Source: Xenorhabdus khoisanae
GTDB taxonomy: Bacteria; Pseudomonadota; Gammaproteobacteria; Enterobacterales; Enterobacteriaceae
Direction of reading: 5' to 3'
Length of the DNA stretch: 53,943 nt
Assembly (NCBI RefSeq): GCF_001037465.1
Contig: NZ_LFCV01000026.1
Span: 1 to 53,943 of the forward strand
Position numbers and translations under genes: made by a program. This document shows positions 20,103 through 29,679 of this stretch, piece after piece. Under the pieces are notes generated by a model. That model was not told the origin of the DNA. It saw only the letters and a list, made by a program, of their open reading frames with translations, and ran no database searches. Position 1 is the stretch's first letter; every line of letters starts with the position of its first letter.

Positions 20103-21215
20103 ATGACCGAATCTCAAAACAAGGTTCCTTTCTGGACCCGAATGCATATAGATATTCCACTGCTACTGTGCATTCTGGCATTACTGGCCTACAGCCTTTT
20201 CATTATGTGGAGCGCCAGTGGACAAGACATCGATATGATGGAACGCAAAGTCGGACAAGTTATTATGGGGCTCATAGTGATGATCGTCTTGGCTCAAGTG
20301 CCTCCACGCTTATATGAAAATTGGGCCCCTTACCTCTACATTGTATGCGTCATTCTGCTGATTTTAGTTGATGTTTTTGGACAGATTAGTAAAGGGGCAC
20401 AACGCTGGTTAGACTTGGGCATTGTGCGCTTCCAGCCATCAGAAATTGCCAAAATTGCTGTTCCTCTGATGGTGGCTCGTTTTATGAACCGTGACCTTTG
20501 CCCACCTTCTCTGAAAAACACGGGCATCGCACTATTCCTGACTTTTCTGCCTACCCTTCTGGTGGCAGCTCAACCGGATCTGGGAACGTCCATTCTGGTT
20601 GCGACCTCTGGCATATTTATTCTGTTTCTGGCAGGAATGAATTGGAAATTAATTGGCATTGCGGTTTTACTGGTTGCCTGTTTCATTCCAATACTGTGGT
20701 TCTTCCTAATGCACGATTATCAGCGCGACCGCGTTATGATGCTGCTGGATCCTGAAAGTGATCCACTGGGCAAAGGCTACCACATCATCCAATCCAAGAT
20801 AGCCATCGGCTCAGGCGGTTTATTCGGAAAAGGTTGGTTGCAAGGCACACAGTCACAACTTGAATTTCTTCCCGAACGACACACTGACTTTATTTTTGCC
20901 GTTTTGTCGGAAGAATTGGGGTTGGTAGGTGTTCTTGTTTTGCTCGGGCTCTACCTGACGGTCATTATGCGCGGCTTGTTTATTGCTGCCAAAGCACAAA
21001 ATACTTTCGGCCGTGTAATGGTCGGCGGGTTGATACTTATTTTATTTGTTTATGTCTTCGTTAATATTGGCATGGTAAGCGGCATCCTACCCGTGGTCGG
21101 CGTCCCTTTGCCTCTAATTAGTTACGGAGGTTCAGCATTGATTGTCTTAATGGCGGGATTCGGCATTATCATGTCGATACATACACATCGTAAATTATTA
21201 TCCAAAAGTTTATGA
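20103..21215 (+). CDS. mrdB: RodA, SEDS-family peptidoglycan glycosyltransferase
   Basis: This 370-aa polytopic membrane protein polymerises glycan strands with PBP2. About ten TM helices are seen. The SEDS hallmarks are [30 protein letters not shown] with the catalytic Asp, [16 protein letters not shown] and [17 protein letters not shown] 20103 gives the same length as in E. coli; the TTG at 20091 overlaps mrdA and is less likely. Confidence 0.97.
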   Translation: MTESQNKVPFWTRMHIDIPLLLCILALLAYSLFIMWSASGQDIDMMERKVGQVIMGLIVMIVLAQVPPRLYENWAPYLYIVCVILLILVDVFGQISKGAQRWLDLGIVRFQPSEIAKIAVPLMVARFMNRDLCPPSLKNTGIALFLTFLPTLLVAAQPDLGTSILVATSGIFILFLAGMNWKLIGIAVLLVACFIPILWFFLMHDYQRDRVMMLLDPESDPLGKGYHIIQSKIAIGSGGLFGKGWLQGTQSQLEFLPERHTDFIFAVLSEELGLVGVLVLLGLYLTVIMRGLFIAAKAQNTFGRVMVGGLILILFVYVFVNIGMVSGILPVVGVPLPLISYGGSALIVLMAGFGIIMSIHTHRKLLSKSL

Positions 21216-21227
21216 GGAAGAAGTTTC

Positions 21228-22223
21228 ATGCGTCAACAATGGCTTATACTTAGCATCCTAGCGGTACTGATATCAGGCTGTACAACAACAGACACTGACC
21301 GGGCATCTTCCCTTCCCCCTGTCCCAACCCGTGATGTTTTGGGTGCTGAGCCTCAATATGAGCCTTATCATCCAAGCGCTAATCAGGATTATCAGAAGGA
21401 TGGGCAAACGTATCGCATCGTGCAAGATCCGGCTAATTTCAGCCAAACAGGTTATGCCAGCTGGTTTGGTGAAGAATCCAATGGAAAGATGACCGCAATT
21501 GGTGAACGAGCCAGCCCTTATTCTTTAACGGCTGCCCACCCGACGTTACCTATTCCAAGCTATGTGCGCGTCACCAATTTAAGTAATGGGCGCATGATGA
21601 TTGTCAGGATTAATGATCGAGGCCCTTACAATAAGCCGGGAAAAATCATTGAATTATCACGTGCAGCAGCAGAGCGATTAAACTTGATGCCACAAAGCAA
21701 AGTAAAACTGGCGGGTATTCAAGTTGCGCCTGATGGCTCACTCTTTGGTTTAGGAACGGAGGGGGCAACTATTGTCAAACAGAGCTATGCCTTACCTGAA
21801 AGACCCAATATTAGTTCTCGGTCATTTATCAAGGCTCCCATAATAAGTGATTCCTCAGCACAGAATTCTGACAATCAATCGGCTGTTGAACAAAAACCTT
21901 CTGGTGGTAAAGAAAGCCAGCCTGTTACTCCACCAGCGACAACACCATCGGATTCAAAAGAATCTTCTAGTCCCCAAACACCGCCTGATTCAGTACCGGC
22001 AGGCAGTTATATGGTACAAGTAGGTGCTGTCAGCGCTGAACAAAAAGCTAAAGAATGGCAACAATCTTTGAGTCAGCGTTTTAACGTGCAAGGCCGTACC
22101 ACCCAATTTGGCAATGTCTATCGCGTTCAATTGGGACCACTTAACAGCCGCCAGCAAGCCTTGGAATTACAAAAAAAACTAATAGATCAAATGCATCAAT
22201 CCTCTTTTATTGTTGCGCCCTGA
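21228..22223 (+). CDS. rlpA: Endolytic-type septal lytic transglycosylase RlpA
   Basis: This lipoprotein has lipobox LISGC with Cys18. A double-psi beta-barrel domain (about residues 75-165, TGYASWFGEESNGKMTA to VRINDRGPYNKPGKIIELS) includes the catalytic-type Asp/His region. A proline/serine/glutamine-rich linker spans about 190-255. A C-terminal SPOR domain (about 258-331, GSYMVQVGAVS) binds denuded glycan at the septum. The length is 331 aa. It sits 12 bp after mrdB. Glycan-cleaving activity is known for Pseudomonas RlpA, while E. coli RlpA seems less active; activity here is not shown by sequence. Confidence 0.93.
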   Translation: MRQQWLILSILAVLISGCTTTDTDRASSLPPVPTRDVLGAEPQYEPYHPSANQDYQKDGQTYRIVQDPANFSQTGYASWFGEESNGKMTAIGERASPYSLTAAHPTLPIPSYVRVTNLSNGRMMIVRINDRGPYNKPGKIIELSRAAAERLNLMPQSKVKLAGIQVAPDGSLFGLGTEGATIVKQSYALPERPNISSRSFIKAPIISDSSAQNSDNQSAVEQKPSGGKESQPVTPPATTPSDSKESSSPQTPPDSVPAGSYMVQVGAVSAEQKAKEWQQSLSQRFNVQGRTTQFGNVYRVQLGPLNSRQQALELQKKLIDQMHQSSFIVAP

Positions 22224-22227
22224 TCCG

Positions 22228-22339
22228 ATATACCCAATGGATTTCAAGGTGTAGGGAAACAACAAGGGAGCAAACCCTAAGAGTATGGCTAAGGATGAGC
22301 CCAGCCAATAAAGCGGCAATCTGAAAGACGATGGTATAT
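22228..22339. repeat. ERIC-like palindromic intergenic element
   Basis: This 112-bp element is bounded by imperfect terminal inverted repeats: left ATATACCCAATGGATTTCAA, right ending GACGATGGTATAT. It begins 5 bp after the rlpA stop and carries no credible ORF. Its size and ends resemble ERIC-type non-autonomous elements frequent in Xenorhabdus, Photorhabdus and Yersinia. The rest of the gap (22340-22544) is AT-rich and probably holds the dacA promoter. Confidence 0.7.
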
Positions 22340-22544
22340 ATCAACAGAAATAAATGGCATCATTGCCTGCTGACTGGATTATCTGATTCCTATCAGCAGG
22401 CAGATAAAATTGTGGTGAATAAAATACGGGTAAAAAAGTGTAAACCTTCAACTCACCCAATTTTGTTTAATGTCAGCTTTTTTTTCATTTGTTATGATAT
22501 CGCTTATTATCAATCCCTTTCTCACGGATGTTATCTAATCAATC

Positions 22545-23753
22545 ATGAAATACATAGTTACTTCCCGTTTTATTAAAAATGCCACTTTAGGCATCGCTCT
22601 GGCTACCAGTGTTTCTGCGTTCGCCAACACGGATGATAATTTCAGAACAATGATCCCCGGTGTTCCCGAACTAGATTCAGAAGCCTATATTCTGATTGAT
22701 TACAATTCAGGAAAGGTATTAGCCGAAAAAAATGCAGATGTCCGCCGCGATCCCGCTAGCTTGACCAAAATGATGACCAGTTACGTCATTGGTCAGGCCA
22801 TCAAATCAGGAAAAATCGGCCAGAATGATATCGTTACTGTAGGTAAAGATGCTTGGGCAACAGGGAATCCGGTATTTAAAGGTTCCTCTTTAATGTTTTT
22901 AAAGCCCGGTGACCAAGTCTCTGTTGCCATGCTATCCCGTGGTATCAACCTGCAATCCGGCAATGATGCCTGTGTCGCAATGGCAGACTACGTAGCAGGC
23001 AGTCAAGATGCGTTTGTCAGCTTGATGAATAAATACGTACAGAGTTTAGGGCTGCAAAACACGCACTTCCAAACTGTTCATGGGCTGGATGCTAATGGTC
23101 AATATAGTTCAGCTCATGATATGGCATTGATTGGGAAAGCGTTAATCCGCGATGTGCCGGATGAATATGCTATCTACAAAGAAAAAGAATTTACTTACAA
23201 CAACATTCGCCAGCCTAACCGTAACGGCTTGTTGTGGGATAAAAGTTTAAGCGTTGACGGCATTAAAACAGGCCATACTAGTGGAGCGGGTTATAACCTC
23301 GTTGCTTCTGCAACCGAAGGTAATATGCGCCTGATTTCTGCCGTAATGGGTAGCCCGACGTTCAAAGGGCGTGAAACTGACAGCAAAAAATTACTGACCT
23401 GGGGCTTCCGCTTCTTCGAAACAGTTTCACCACTGCAAGTAGGTAAAGAATTTGCATCAGAACCGATTTGGTTTGGTGACACTGATAAAGTACAACTGGG
23501 CGTTGATAAAGATGTTTACCTGACGATCCCTCGCGGTCGCCTGAAAGATTTGAAAGCCAGCTACATATTGAATAATACCGAACTGCATGCACCACTCGCC
23601 AAAAATCAAGTTGTTGGAACTATTGCTTTCCAGCTTGATGGTAAAACCATTGAGCAGCGTCCATTGGTTGTGATGCATGAAGTGCAAGAAGGCGGCTTTT
23701 TCAGCCGTATGATTGACTATATCCGACTGATGTTCCACCACTGGTTTGGTTAA
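22545..23753 (+). CDS. dacA: D-alanyl-D-alanine carboxypeptidase PBP5
   Basis: This class C PBP trims the terminal D-Ala of stem peptides. It has a Sec signal peptide ending about SVSAFA, and the active-site motifs SLTK (Ser72), SGN (QSGNDAC) and KTG ([10 protein letters not shown]). A C-terminal beta-rich domain is followed by an amphipathic anchor helix, [18 protein letters not shown], that holds the protein to the outer face of the inner membrane. The length, 402 aa, fits E. coli DacA (403). Confidence 0.96.
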   Translation: MKYIVTSRFIKNATLGIALATSVSAFANTDDNFRTMIPGVPELDSEAYILIDYNSGKVLAEKNADVRRDPASLTKMMTSYVIGQAIKSGKIGQNDIVTVGKDAWATGNPVFKGSSLMFLKPGDQVSVAMLSRGINLQSGNDACVAMADYVAGSQDAFVSLMNKYVQSLGLQNTHFQTVHGLDANGQYSSAHDMALIGKALIRDVPDEYAIYKEKEFTYNNIRQPNRNGLLWDKSLSVDGIKTGHTSGAGYNLVASATEGNMRLISAVMGSPTFKGRETDSKKLLTWGFRFFETVSPLQVGKEFASEPIWFGDTDKVQLGVDKDVYLTIPRGRLKDLKASYILNNTELHAPLAKNQVVGTIAFQLDGKTIEQRPLVVMHEVQEGGFFSRMIDYIRLMFHHWFG

Positions 23754-23813
23754 TCTATTGAAAGTTAGGTATTTAACCCTATATTAGTTACATATTGTCA
23801 GAAAATTATCACA

Positions 23814-23841
23814 CCACGGCAAATCATCCCCTTTGCCGTGG
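23814..23841 (+). promoter_or_regulatory. Hairpin in the ybeD leader
   Basis: A perfect 10-bp stem, CCACGGCAAA / TTTGCCGTGG, with an 8-nt loop ends 20 bp before the ybeD ATG. No T-run follows, so it is not a standard terminator. It could be a partial terminator after dacA, an RNA stabiliser, or a structure near the ybeD ribosome site (GAGGAA). Confidence 0.55.
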
Positions 23842-23861
23842 CAAATACATGAGGAACGCCC

Positions 23862-24125
23862 ATGAAAACAAAATTAAATGAACTGCTTGAGTTCCCCTGC
23901 TCATTTACCTATAAAGTGATGGGTTTAGCTCAACCCGAGCTGGTGGATCAAGTTGTTGAAGTAGTTCAGCGTCATGCGCCGGGTGATTACTCTCCAGTCG
24001 TAAAACCAAGCAGCAAAGGCAATTACCACTCAGTTTCCATTACTATCAACGCTACGCATATTGAGCAAGTTGAAATACTGTATGAAGAATTGGGTAATCT
24101 GGAATTAGTGCGCGTTGTGCTGTAA
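23862..24125 (+). CDS. ybeD: YbeD, DUF493 family protein
   Basis: This 87-aa conserved protein of the UPF0250/DUF493 family has an alpha-beta fold like regulatory ACT-type domains ([19 protein letters not shown], then [14 protein letters not shown]). Its function is unknown; in enterobacteria it lies between dacA and lipB. Here lipB is displaced 3 kb downstream by two minus-strand genes. The ribosome site is GAGGAACG. Confidence 0.92.
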   Translation: MKTKLNELLEFPCSFTYKVMGLAQPELVDQVVEVVQRHAPGDYSPVVKPSSKGNYHSVSITINATHIEQVEILYEELGNLELVRVVL

Positions 24126-24136
24126 TTGCATCTTTG

Positions 24137-24167
24137 AAAAACGCTGATTTCTTGGTCAGCGTTTTTT
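24137..24167 (+). terminator. Terminator after ybeD
   Basis: The 11-bp stem AAAAACGCTGA / TCAGCGTTTTT with loop TTTCTTGG ends in six T residues. The A-run on the left arm also lets it serve the convergent gene at 24199. Confidence 0.88.
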
Positions 24168-24198
24168 CTGCAATTAATAGAGTTTGTTCTTACTTAAT

Positions 24199-25122
24199 TC
24201 AGGCGTGGTTATCTCGTGGAGACTTAGCCCAATACGCCATAAAATTAATTAACGTTCGATCTAAATGACGCTCTTGGAGTAAATAACGGCGAAGGTTTTT
24301 TACAGCAGATGATTCTGCCGCGACCCAAGCATAAAACAGGCTTGCTTTGTTCTCACCTTCTGCTCTTTCCCACAGAGTTCCGTCATTGGAAGTGACTTCA
24401 GTTAAGGATTGTTCTTCAATAAACACGGATTCAGGAAGAGTCACGTGCTCGCGTACTGCCTCTAACAAACATTCGCCGTATGTATATCCTTGTTTGGCTT
24501 TACGGGGTAACCAAAATACATTGGCGAATTTGAATTGTTCTACATTGAGGCAATCTTCCGGTTCAGGAACTTCAAAAAATGCCTGTACGCCGGGTGGATT
24601 TTCGAGCAGTGATAATTCTTCAAGGATACCTAATGCCGCTGGCAATGCCGTTTCATCGGCAATCAACAACACCTGATCGACTTGAGCTGACGGTTTCCAT
24701 TCGCAACCATCCGCTCCGTTCATTGGGCTATCATTGATATCTGTTTTTGGTGCAACAATCTGTAAAGGTTCTCCTGGATTAGCCTGCCGCAGCCAATTGG
24801 ATACAGGCGTGTCTCCACCATGTAAAACAAATTCGATATCCATTTCATTGTCTTCCGCGCGTAGCGCCCTTAATGTGTAAGTTCTCATCCAAGGACGTTC
24901 TTCTTTAGGGATAGACATGTAATCACTATACCAATCTTTCCCCTCCTTGACTTTTAATGAAGGGTTACTTGGCTGAGGAAACAGTAACTTTATGCGTTGA
25001 TCAGGTGCATATCGCTGCATTTTATGCACTTCTGAGCCTTCGAAAACACAGCGTAATATGGATGGTGATATGGTAATCCGCTCTTTCAGGCGCAAGTTAA
25101 AAATAGAGTAGGCTGAAGACAT
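24199..25122 (-). CDS. Siderophore-interacting protein (FAD-dependent ferric-siderophore reductase)
   Basis: This 307-aa protein of the SIP/ViuB/YqjH family has an N-terminal FAD-binding barrel with the flavin motif RTYTLRALR (about residues 80-90) and VLHGGDTPVSNWL. A C-terminal NAD(P)H-binding domain begins near VLLIADETALPAALGIL. It contains FYAWVAAESSAVKNLRRYLL and ends FMAYWAKSP, typical of the family. It would reduce iron from ferric siderophores in the cytoplasm. A good Fur box lies about 90 bp upstream. The distant receptor and ABC locus at 39924-46191 is a plausible partner, but sequence cannot prove it. Confidence 0.9.
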   Translation of the reverse strand: MSSAYSIFNLRLKERITISPSILRCVFEGSEVHKMQRYAPDQRIKLLFPQPSNPSLKVKEGKDWYSDYMSIPKEERPWMRTYTLRALRAEDNEMDIEFVLHGGDTPVSNWLRQANPGEPLQIVAPKTDINDSPMNGADGCEWKPSAQVDQVLLIADETALPAALGILEELSLLENPPGVQAFFEVPEPEDCLNVEQFKFANVFWLPRKAKQGYTYGECLLEAVREHVTLPESVFIEEQSLTEVTSNDGTLWERAEGENKASLFYAWVAAESSAVKNLRRYLLQERHLDRTLINFMAYWAKSPRDNHA

Positions 25123-25208
25123 AATATTATCGTAACAAACAAGTTTGTTATTCTCATTATTAATAAAGTGTTATCAACACTAGTTCAAAAGAAAACCAAA
25201 ATCAATCA

Positions 25209-25227
25209 TGTAATGATAATTATTCTC
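25209..25227 (-). promoter_or_regulatory. Fur box upstream of the siderophore-interacting protein gene
   Basis: The sequence TGTAATGATAATTATTCTC matches the 19-bp Fur consensus at 15 positions by my count. It lies 87 bp before the start codon of the minus-strand reductase gene, so iron-dependent repression is expected. Confidence 0.75.
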
Positions 25228-25322
25228 ATGTTCGTTATTAATCGCTATTTTGGCTAAATGAACTAATTTATCCCAACTCTCTACTTCGCCTGCTCGCGCG
25301 CCAGTAAAAAGAGAATTCACTG

Positions 25323-25422
25323 TGTTGATGTATAGAACCCTGCTAAAAAATAGCTACATCAACAGATTATCCGGCGGCACAACATAGATAGCCGAATACG
25401 GAAAAATCATTCGGCTATCTAT
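25323..25422. repeat. Two perfect inverted repeats in the trkH-reductase gap
   Basis: TGTTGATGTA (25323-25332) pairs with TACATCAACA (25355-25364). ATAGATAGCCGAAT (about 25384-25397) pairs with ATTCGGCTATCTAT (25409-25422). Neither is followed by a T-run on either strand. The rest of the 328-bp gap holds the Fur box and no credible ORF. The second hairpin is the best candidate for trkH mRNA 3'-end formation. Confidence 0.55.
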
Positions 25423-25450
25423 CTACGTTCGATTCAAAAAGACACTCGAT

Positions 25451-26911
25451 TCAAAAACGCCAAAACGCTTTCGAGCACAAAATCAGTATTGGGTAAATTT
25501 CCAGCCTTCCCAACAACATGGCGGCACACATCATCCATTTCGCTGCCGCATCAAGATTACCAAAACCTTGTGCTGTGGCACCATATCCTATACCCATGTT
25601 ATTGATACAAGCCGCAACAGTGGCAAATGAAGTCACCAAATCATAACCGAGCAGGTTCAATGCCCAGATAAAAAAGCAACTGAAAAAGACATAAAGGAAG
25701 AAAAAGCCCCAGACAGAACGCAGCACCCGTTCCTGAACCACTGATTTACCAATTTTGATCGTTGAAATGGCATTTGGATGAATGAGTTGGTTAATTTCGC
25801 TAACACTCTGCTTTGCCAAGATCATAAAGCGAAGCGCTTTGATACCGCCACAGGTTGAGCCTACGCAGCCGCCAAAAAAACTGACCGCCAATAGCATCAG
25901 TATGGTATGAGGGGGCCACTGGGCATAATCAGCGGTTGCCAAACCGTTATCTGTCATCATGGAGCTTGTCATGAAAAAGCCATGAATGAATGAGTCTTTC
26001 ACTCCATACATACCTGAACGGTATAGCTCCAACCAAATAATGCAAACCACACCCGCCAGCACAAGCAAGAAGAATTGCAATTCAGCATTTTTTAGCAGTG
26101 GTTTCAGGCTCCTGCGTGTCAGAGCAACGAAATAAAGCGTAAAGTTGACTGCCGACAATACTGAGAAAATCCCCCCCACCATTTCAATGGCTGCACTGTC
26201 ATAATAACCAAGGCTTTCGTTACGGGTTGAAAATCCCCCCAAAGAAACGGTTGAGATACCATGACAAATAGCATCAAACCATGACATGCCCGCAGCCCAG
26301 AAACTGACCGAACATAATCCCCCCAGCAACAGGTAAACAACCCATAAGCTTTTGGCACTGTCTGCAAGACGCGGGGTCAATCGTTCTTCTTTGAAAGGGC
26401 CGGGCATTTCTGATTGATAGAGTTTTGTGCCACCGATTCCCAATAATGGCAAGATGGCAACAGCAAGGACAATCACTCCCAGTCCACCGATAAAATTGAG
26501 CTGGGCGCGATAATAGAGTACCGAATTAGGCAGTGCAGACACATCATTCAGCACCGTTGCCCCTGTCGTCGTAATGCCTGATATACCTTCAAACATTGCG
26601 TCCACAAGGTTAATGTTCAGGCTCTTGTCGAGCATAAAAGGCAGGGCGCTGAGTAACGAAAACAGCAACCAAAATAGCACAATGATAAGAAATCCATCTT
26701 GCGTACTGGGTTGCGCTTTGGTTTTACGAGTGAAATACCAGCCGGCTCCCCCGACAGTCAACCCAATGACAAATGTTTCAAAAAAAGCAAAAACACTTTT
26801 TTCCTTATAAAACAGAGCCACGAAAATAGGCAGTAACATCGAGAGACTATAAAGGAGCACCAGGAAACTACAAAGGTGCCCAACAATTAAAAATTGGTTT
26901 TTTTTGACCAT
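25451..26911 (-). CDS. trkH: TrkH-family potassium uptake protein
   Basis: This 486-aa K+ translocating subunit has a four-fold M1-P-M2 repeat. All four filter glycine segments are visible: ITTTGATV, VSLGGFST, MTDNGLAT and NNMGIGYG. The first two match E. coli TrkH/TrkG closely; the third and fourth differ around the glycine (TTAGFT and NNLGPG in E. coli). It would work with cytosolic TrkA (not in the window). The ending GRLEIYPILILCSKAFWRF is like TrkH but more divergent than the housekeeping genes around it, so it may be a second, acquired copy. A 12-bp sequence at its stop codon is directly repeated 17 bp away. Confidence 0.88.
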   Translation of the reverse strand: MVKKNQFLIVGHLCSFLVLLYSLSMLLPIFVALFYKEKSVFAFFETFVIGLTVGGAGWYFTRKTKAQPSTQDGFLIIVLFWLLFSLLSALPFMLDKSLNINLVDAMFEGISGITTTGATVLNDVSALPNSVLYYRAQLNFIGGLGVIVLAVAILPLLGIGGTKLYQSEMPGPFKEERLTPRLADSAKSLWVVYLLLGGLCSVSFWAAGMSWFDAICHGISTVSLGGFSTRNESLGYYDSAAIEMVGGIFSVLSAVNFTLYFVALTRRSLKPLLKNAELQFFLLVLAGVVCIIWLELYRSGMYGVKDSFIHGFFMTSSMMTDNGLATADYAQWPPHTILMLLAVSFFGGCVGSTCGGIKALRFMILAKQSVSEINQLIHPNAISTIKIGKSVVQERVLRSVWGFFFLYVFFSCFFIWALNLLGYDLVTSFATVAACINNMGIGYGATAQGFGNLDAAAKWMMCAAMLLGRLEIYPILILCSKAFWRF

Positions 26912-27092
26912 CTGTTAGCTCAAACAGAGATTAAAGGGAAAATCATCAAAATATATAACCATAATAATACAAAATAAAAATATATTCGTCTAATTAACAA
27001 TATTATTGCTTTAAGGCATTCTCAAACTGGTGGGAATCATCTTAGGACGTTATACTGGCGGGCACTTTTTGTTAACGAATGATGATGTCCCA

Positions 27093-27728
27093 TTGCAACA
27101 TAACACTGTTATTTTACGCCAGTTAGGTATTCAGCCTTACGAGCCGGTTTCTGATGCCATGCACCAGTTCACTGAGCAGCGTACTGCGGAAACACCTGAC
27201 GAAATCTGGCTTGTCCAACATGAGAAAGTATTTACACAAGGCCAAGCCGGTAAAGCTGAGCATGTACTTGCGCCAGGAGATATCCCTGTTATCCAATCGG
27301 ATAGAGGTGGTCAAGTCACCTATCATGGCCCAGGTCAACAGGTTATGTATGTCTTAATTGATTTGAAACGTTCAAAAATTGGAGTTCGCCAATTGGTCAC
27401 TTCAATTGAAAATACAGTGATCGAAACTCTGGCTCATTTTGGTGTAGAAGCGTACGCCCGCCCAGATGCCCCCGGAGTTTATGTTTCAGGCAACAAAATA
27501 TGTTCCCTTGGGCTGCGTATCCGTAAAGGATGCTCTTTCCACGGTCTGGCACTGAATATTGCAATGGACTTACAGCCGTTTTTCCGCATTAATCCGTGCG
27601 GCTATGCTGGCATGCAAATGATCCAACTCAGTGACTTTGTCACAGGAGTGACCATTGAAGATGTACAACCCATTCTGGTGGAAAAATTCTGTCAGATCTT
27701 GGGATTTCAACTCGTCGATGAAAGATGA
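27093..27728 (+). CDS. lipB: Octanoyl-[acyl carrier protein]:protein N-octanoyltransferase LipB
   Basis: LipB moves octanoate from ACP to lipoyl domains, the first step of lipoate synthesis. Motifs seen are [19 protein letters not shown], the lysine-containing [22 protein letters not shown] and the catalytic-Cys motif [11 protein letters not shown] 27030 opens a longer frame (232 aa), but the residues it adds are unrelated to family N-termini. TTG 27093 gives (M)[11 protein letters not shown], which aligns with the E. coli start, so a 211-aa product is preferred. There is no strong ribosome site at either. lipA follows at 118 bp. Confidence 0.93.
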   Translation: MQHNTVILRQLGIQPYEPVSDAMHQFTEQRTAETPDEIWLVQHEKVFTQGQAGKAEHVLAPGDIPVIQSDRGGQVTYHGPGQQVMYVLIDLKRSKIGVRQLVTSIENTVIETLAHFGVEAYARPDAPGVYVSGNKICSLGLRIRKGCSFHGLALNIAMDLQPFFRINPCGYAGMQMIQLSDFVTGVTIEDVQPILVEKFCQILGFQLVDER

Positions 27729-27845
27729 TATAATTTTTTAACATTTTTCAAAAAAATTTGAATGGATTTATTGCTTCGATCGCCTTGTCATACACATCAG
27801 GCAGTAAGTCAAAATCTGAAGAATATAACTGGAACCGGCACGATT

Positions 27846-28811
27846 ATGAGTAAACCAATTCAGATGGAACGCGGTGTCAAATACCGCGATGCAGACAAGA
27901 TGGCTTTGATCCCTGTGAAGACAGTTGCCACAGAACGTGAAGCACTCTTGCGTAAACCTGAGTGGATGAAAATCAAACTTCCTGCGGATTCCAGCCGCAT
28001 TCAGGGCATCAAAGCTGCAATGCGCAAAAATGGGTTGCATTCCGTCTGTGAAGAAGCCTCCTGCCCTAACCTTGCTGAGTGCTTTAACCACGGAACCGCC
28101 ACCTTTATGATCCTTGGCGCCATCTGTACCCGTCGCTGCCCATTCTGTGACGTAGCACATGGTCGCCCGAATACACCTGATGCAGATGAACCCATCAAAC
28201 TCGCGCAAACCATTCAAGACATGGGATTACGTTATGTTGTGATCACCTCTGTTGATCGTGATGACCTGCGCGATGGCGGTGCACAACATTTTGCTGACTG
28301 TATCGCAGCCATTCGCGAAAAAAATCCTTCGATTAGAATCGAAACTTTAGTGCCAGATTTCCGTGGTCGCATGGATCGTGCACTGGAAATCCTGACCGCA
28401 ACGCCACCTGATGTATTCAACCATAATCTGGAAAACGTACCTCGGGTTTATCGTCAGGTTCGTCCGGGCGCTAACTATGAGTGGTCATTGAAACTACTGG
28501 AAAGATTCAAGGAAGCTCACCCTGATATCCCGACTAAATCAGGTCTGATGGTGGGATTGGGCGAAACCAATGAAGAAATTTTAGAAGTTATGCGTGACTT
28601 GCGTCGTCATGGTGTCACCATGCTGACTTTGGGACAATATTTACAGCCAAGTCGCCATCACTTACCAGTCCAGCGTTATGTAAGTCCGGCTGAATTTGAA
28701 GAAATGAAAGAAGCCGCATTAGAAATGGGCTTTACCCATGCAGCTTGTGGCCCATTTGTTCGTTCTTCTTACCATGCCGATTTGCAGGCCAAAGGTATGG
28801 AAGTCAAATAA
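27846..28811 (+). CDS. lipA: Lipoyl synthase LipA
   Basis: This radical-SAM enzyme inserts two sulfurs into octanoyl-lipoyl domains. The 321-aa protein has the same length as in E. coli. The auxiliary cluster motif is [12 protein letters not shown], the radical-SAM motif is CTRRCPFC (Cys94, Cys98, Cys101), and the conserved RSSYHAD near the C-terminus supplies the serine ligand of the auxiliary cluster. The frame is open upstream to 27762, but [19 protein letters not shown] aligns with the family start. Confidence 0.97.
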   Translation: MSKPIQMERGVKYRDADKMALIPVKTVATEREALLRKPEWMKIKLPADSSRIQGIKAAMRKNGLHSVCEEASCPNLAECFNHGTATFMILGAICTRRCPFCDVAHGRPNTPDADEPIKLAQTIQDMGLRYVVITSVDRDDLRDGGAQHFADCIAAIREKNPSIRIETLVPDFRGRMDRALEILTATPPDVFNHNLENVPRVYRQVRPGANYEWSLKLLERFKEAHPDIPTKSGLMVGLGETNEEILEVMRDLRRHGVTMLTLGQYLQPSRHHLPVQRYVSPAEFEEMKEAALEMGFTHAACGPFVRSSYHADLQAKGMEVK

Positions 28812-28827
28812 TCTATTGCCATCACCA

Positions 28828-29202
28828 ATGATGAATATTGTATTTGCTGTATTTATCGGTGGTGGCTTGGGTAGCGTGTTACGCTGGCTCATCAGCCTCC
28901 GCCTAAACGCCCCTTCTTCCCCAATTGCCGTTGGTACGCTGACGGCTAATTGCATCGGCGCATTTATCATTGGATTAGGGTTGGCTTATTTCAATAAAAC
29001 GACGCACCTTGATCCTGTTTGGAAATTAATGCTAACCACGGGCTTCTGTGGCGGCCTGACGACCTTCTCTACCTTCTCCGCTGAAGTGGTTTATCTATTA
29101 CAGGCAGGAAAGATAAGCTGGGCACTGCTTGCTGTGCTGGCAAATGTGATAGGCTCGTTACTGATGACAGGGCTTGCTTTTGCCGTTATGAACAAACTTT
29201 AG
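28828..29202 (+). CDS. crcB: Fluoride ion exporter CrcB/Fluc
   Basis: This 124-aa protein with four TM segments works as a dual-topology dimer that exports fluoride. Hallmarks are [24 protein letters not shown] and [13 protein letters not shown], the last lining the pore. ATG 28828 aligns with the E. coli start; ATG 28831 is the next codon. It lies 16 bp after lipA and converges with cspE, the crcB-cspE neighbourhood known from E. coli. Confidence 0.95.
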   Translation: MMNIVFAVFIGGGLGSVLRWLISLRLNAPSSPIAVGTLTANCIGAFIIGLGLAYFNKTTHLDPVWKLMLTTGFCGGLTTFSTFSAEVVYLLQAGKISWALLAVLANVIGSLLMTGLAFAVMNKL

Positions 29203-29234
29203 TGCCCTGCTAAAATTCAACACTGACAAAAGAT

Positions 29235-29265
29235 AAAAAACCCGTTGCTAAGAACGGGTTTTAAG
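29235..29265. terminator. Bidirectional terminator between crcB and cspE
   Basis: The 10-bp stem AAAACCCGTT / AACGGGTTTT has a 6-nt loop. Runs of A on the left and T on the right make it usable from both sides. Confidence 0.88.
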
Positions 29266-29281
29266 AATACGGGGGTTGAAA

Positions 29282-29491
29282 TTAGATTGCGACAACGTTT
29301 GCAGCAGATGGACCTTTTTCACCCTCAGTAATATCAAACTCTACTTGTTGACCTTCGGTCAGAGTCTTGAATCCGTTAGACTGAATGGCGGAAAAGTGTA
29401 CAAAAACATCTTTACTACCATCTTCTGGAGTGATAAAACCGAACCCTTTGGATTCATTAAACCACTTAACGTTACCTTTAATTTTTGACAT
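29282..29491 (-). CDS. cspE: Cold-shock-family RNA chaperone CspE
   Basis: This 69-aa OB-fold protein has RNP1 KGFGFI and RNP2 VFVHFS. The sequence [16 protein letters not shown] and the ending SAANVVAI identify CspE rather than CspA/C. It destabilises RNA secondary structure and acts as an antiterminator. The upstream frame extension to 29533 is not needed. The 150-bp leader upstream is AT-rich and contains TGTACAGTACA (a palindrome around 29535), but I cannot assign a cold-box. Confidence 0.96.
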   Translation of the reverse strand: MSKIKGNVKWFNESKGFGFITPEDGSKDVFVHFSAIQSNGFKTLTEGQQVEFDITEGEKGPSAANVVAI

Positions 29492-29679
29492 CAAACTTAC
29501 CTTTAATAAAAAAAGACACAAACTTAGCGTCATGTACAGTACAACAAATAATATAGTCTATTGTCTGCAACATAGATCACGAAATATATACAAAGTGCAA
29601 AAAAACGTACTTTTCGTTTAGTCACATTGACTGATTTTATACGCCAATAGTGATTTCACAAATAAATTAGCGTCTTATT

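Noticed and set aside
22331-22576. 81-codon frame before dacA
   Set aside because: It starts inside the ERIC-like element, has no ribosome site and overlaps the dacA signal peptide in another frame.
27030-27092. GTG start giving a longer LipB
   Set aside because: The added residues are unlike LipB N-termini and no ribosome site precedes the GTG; the TTG at 27093 fits homology better. Experimental proof is lacking.
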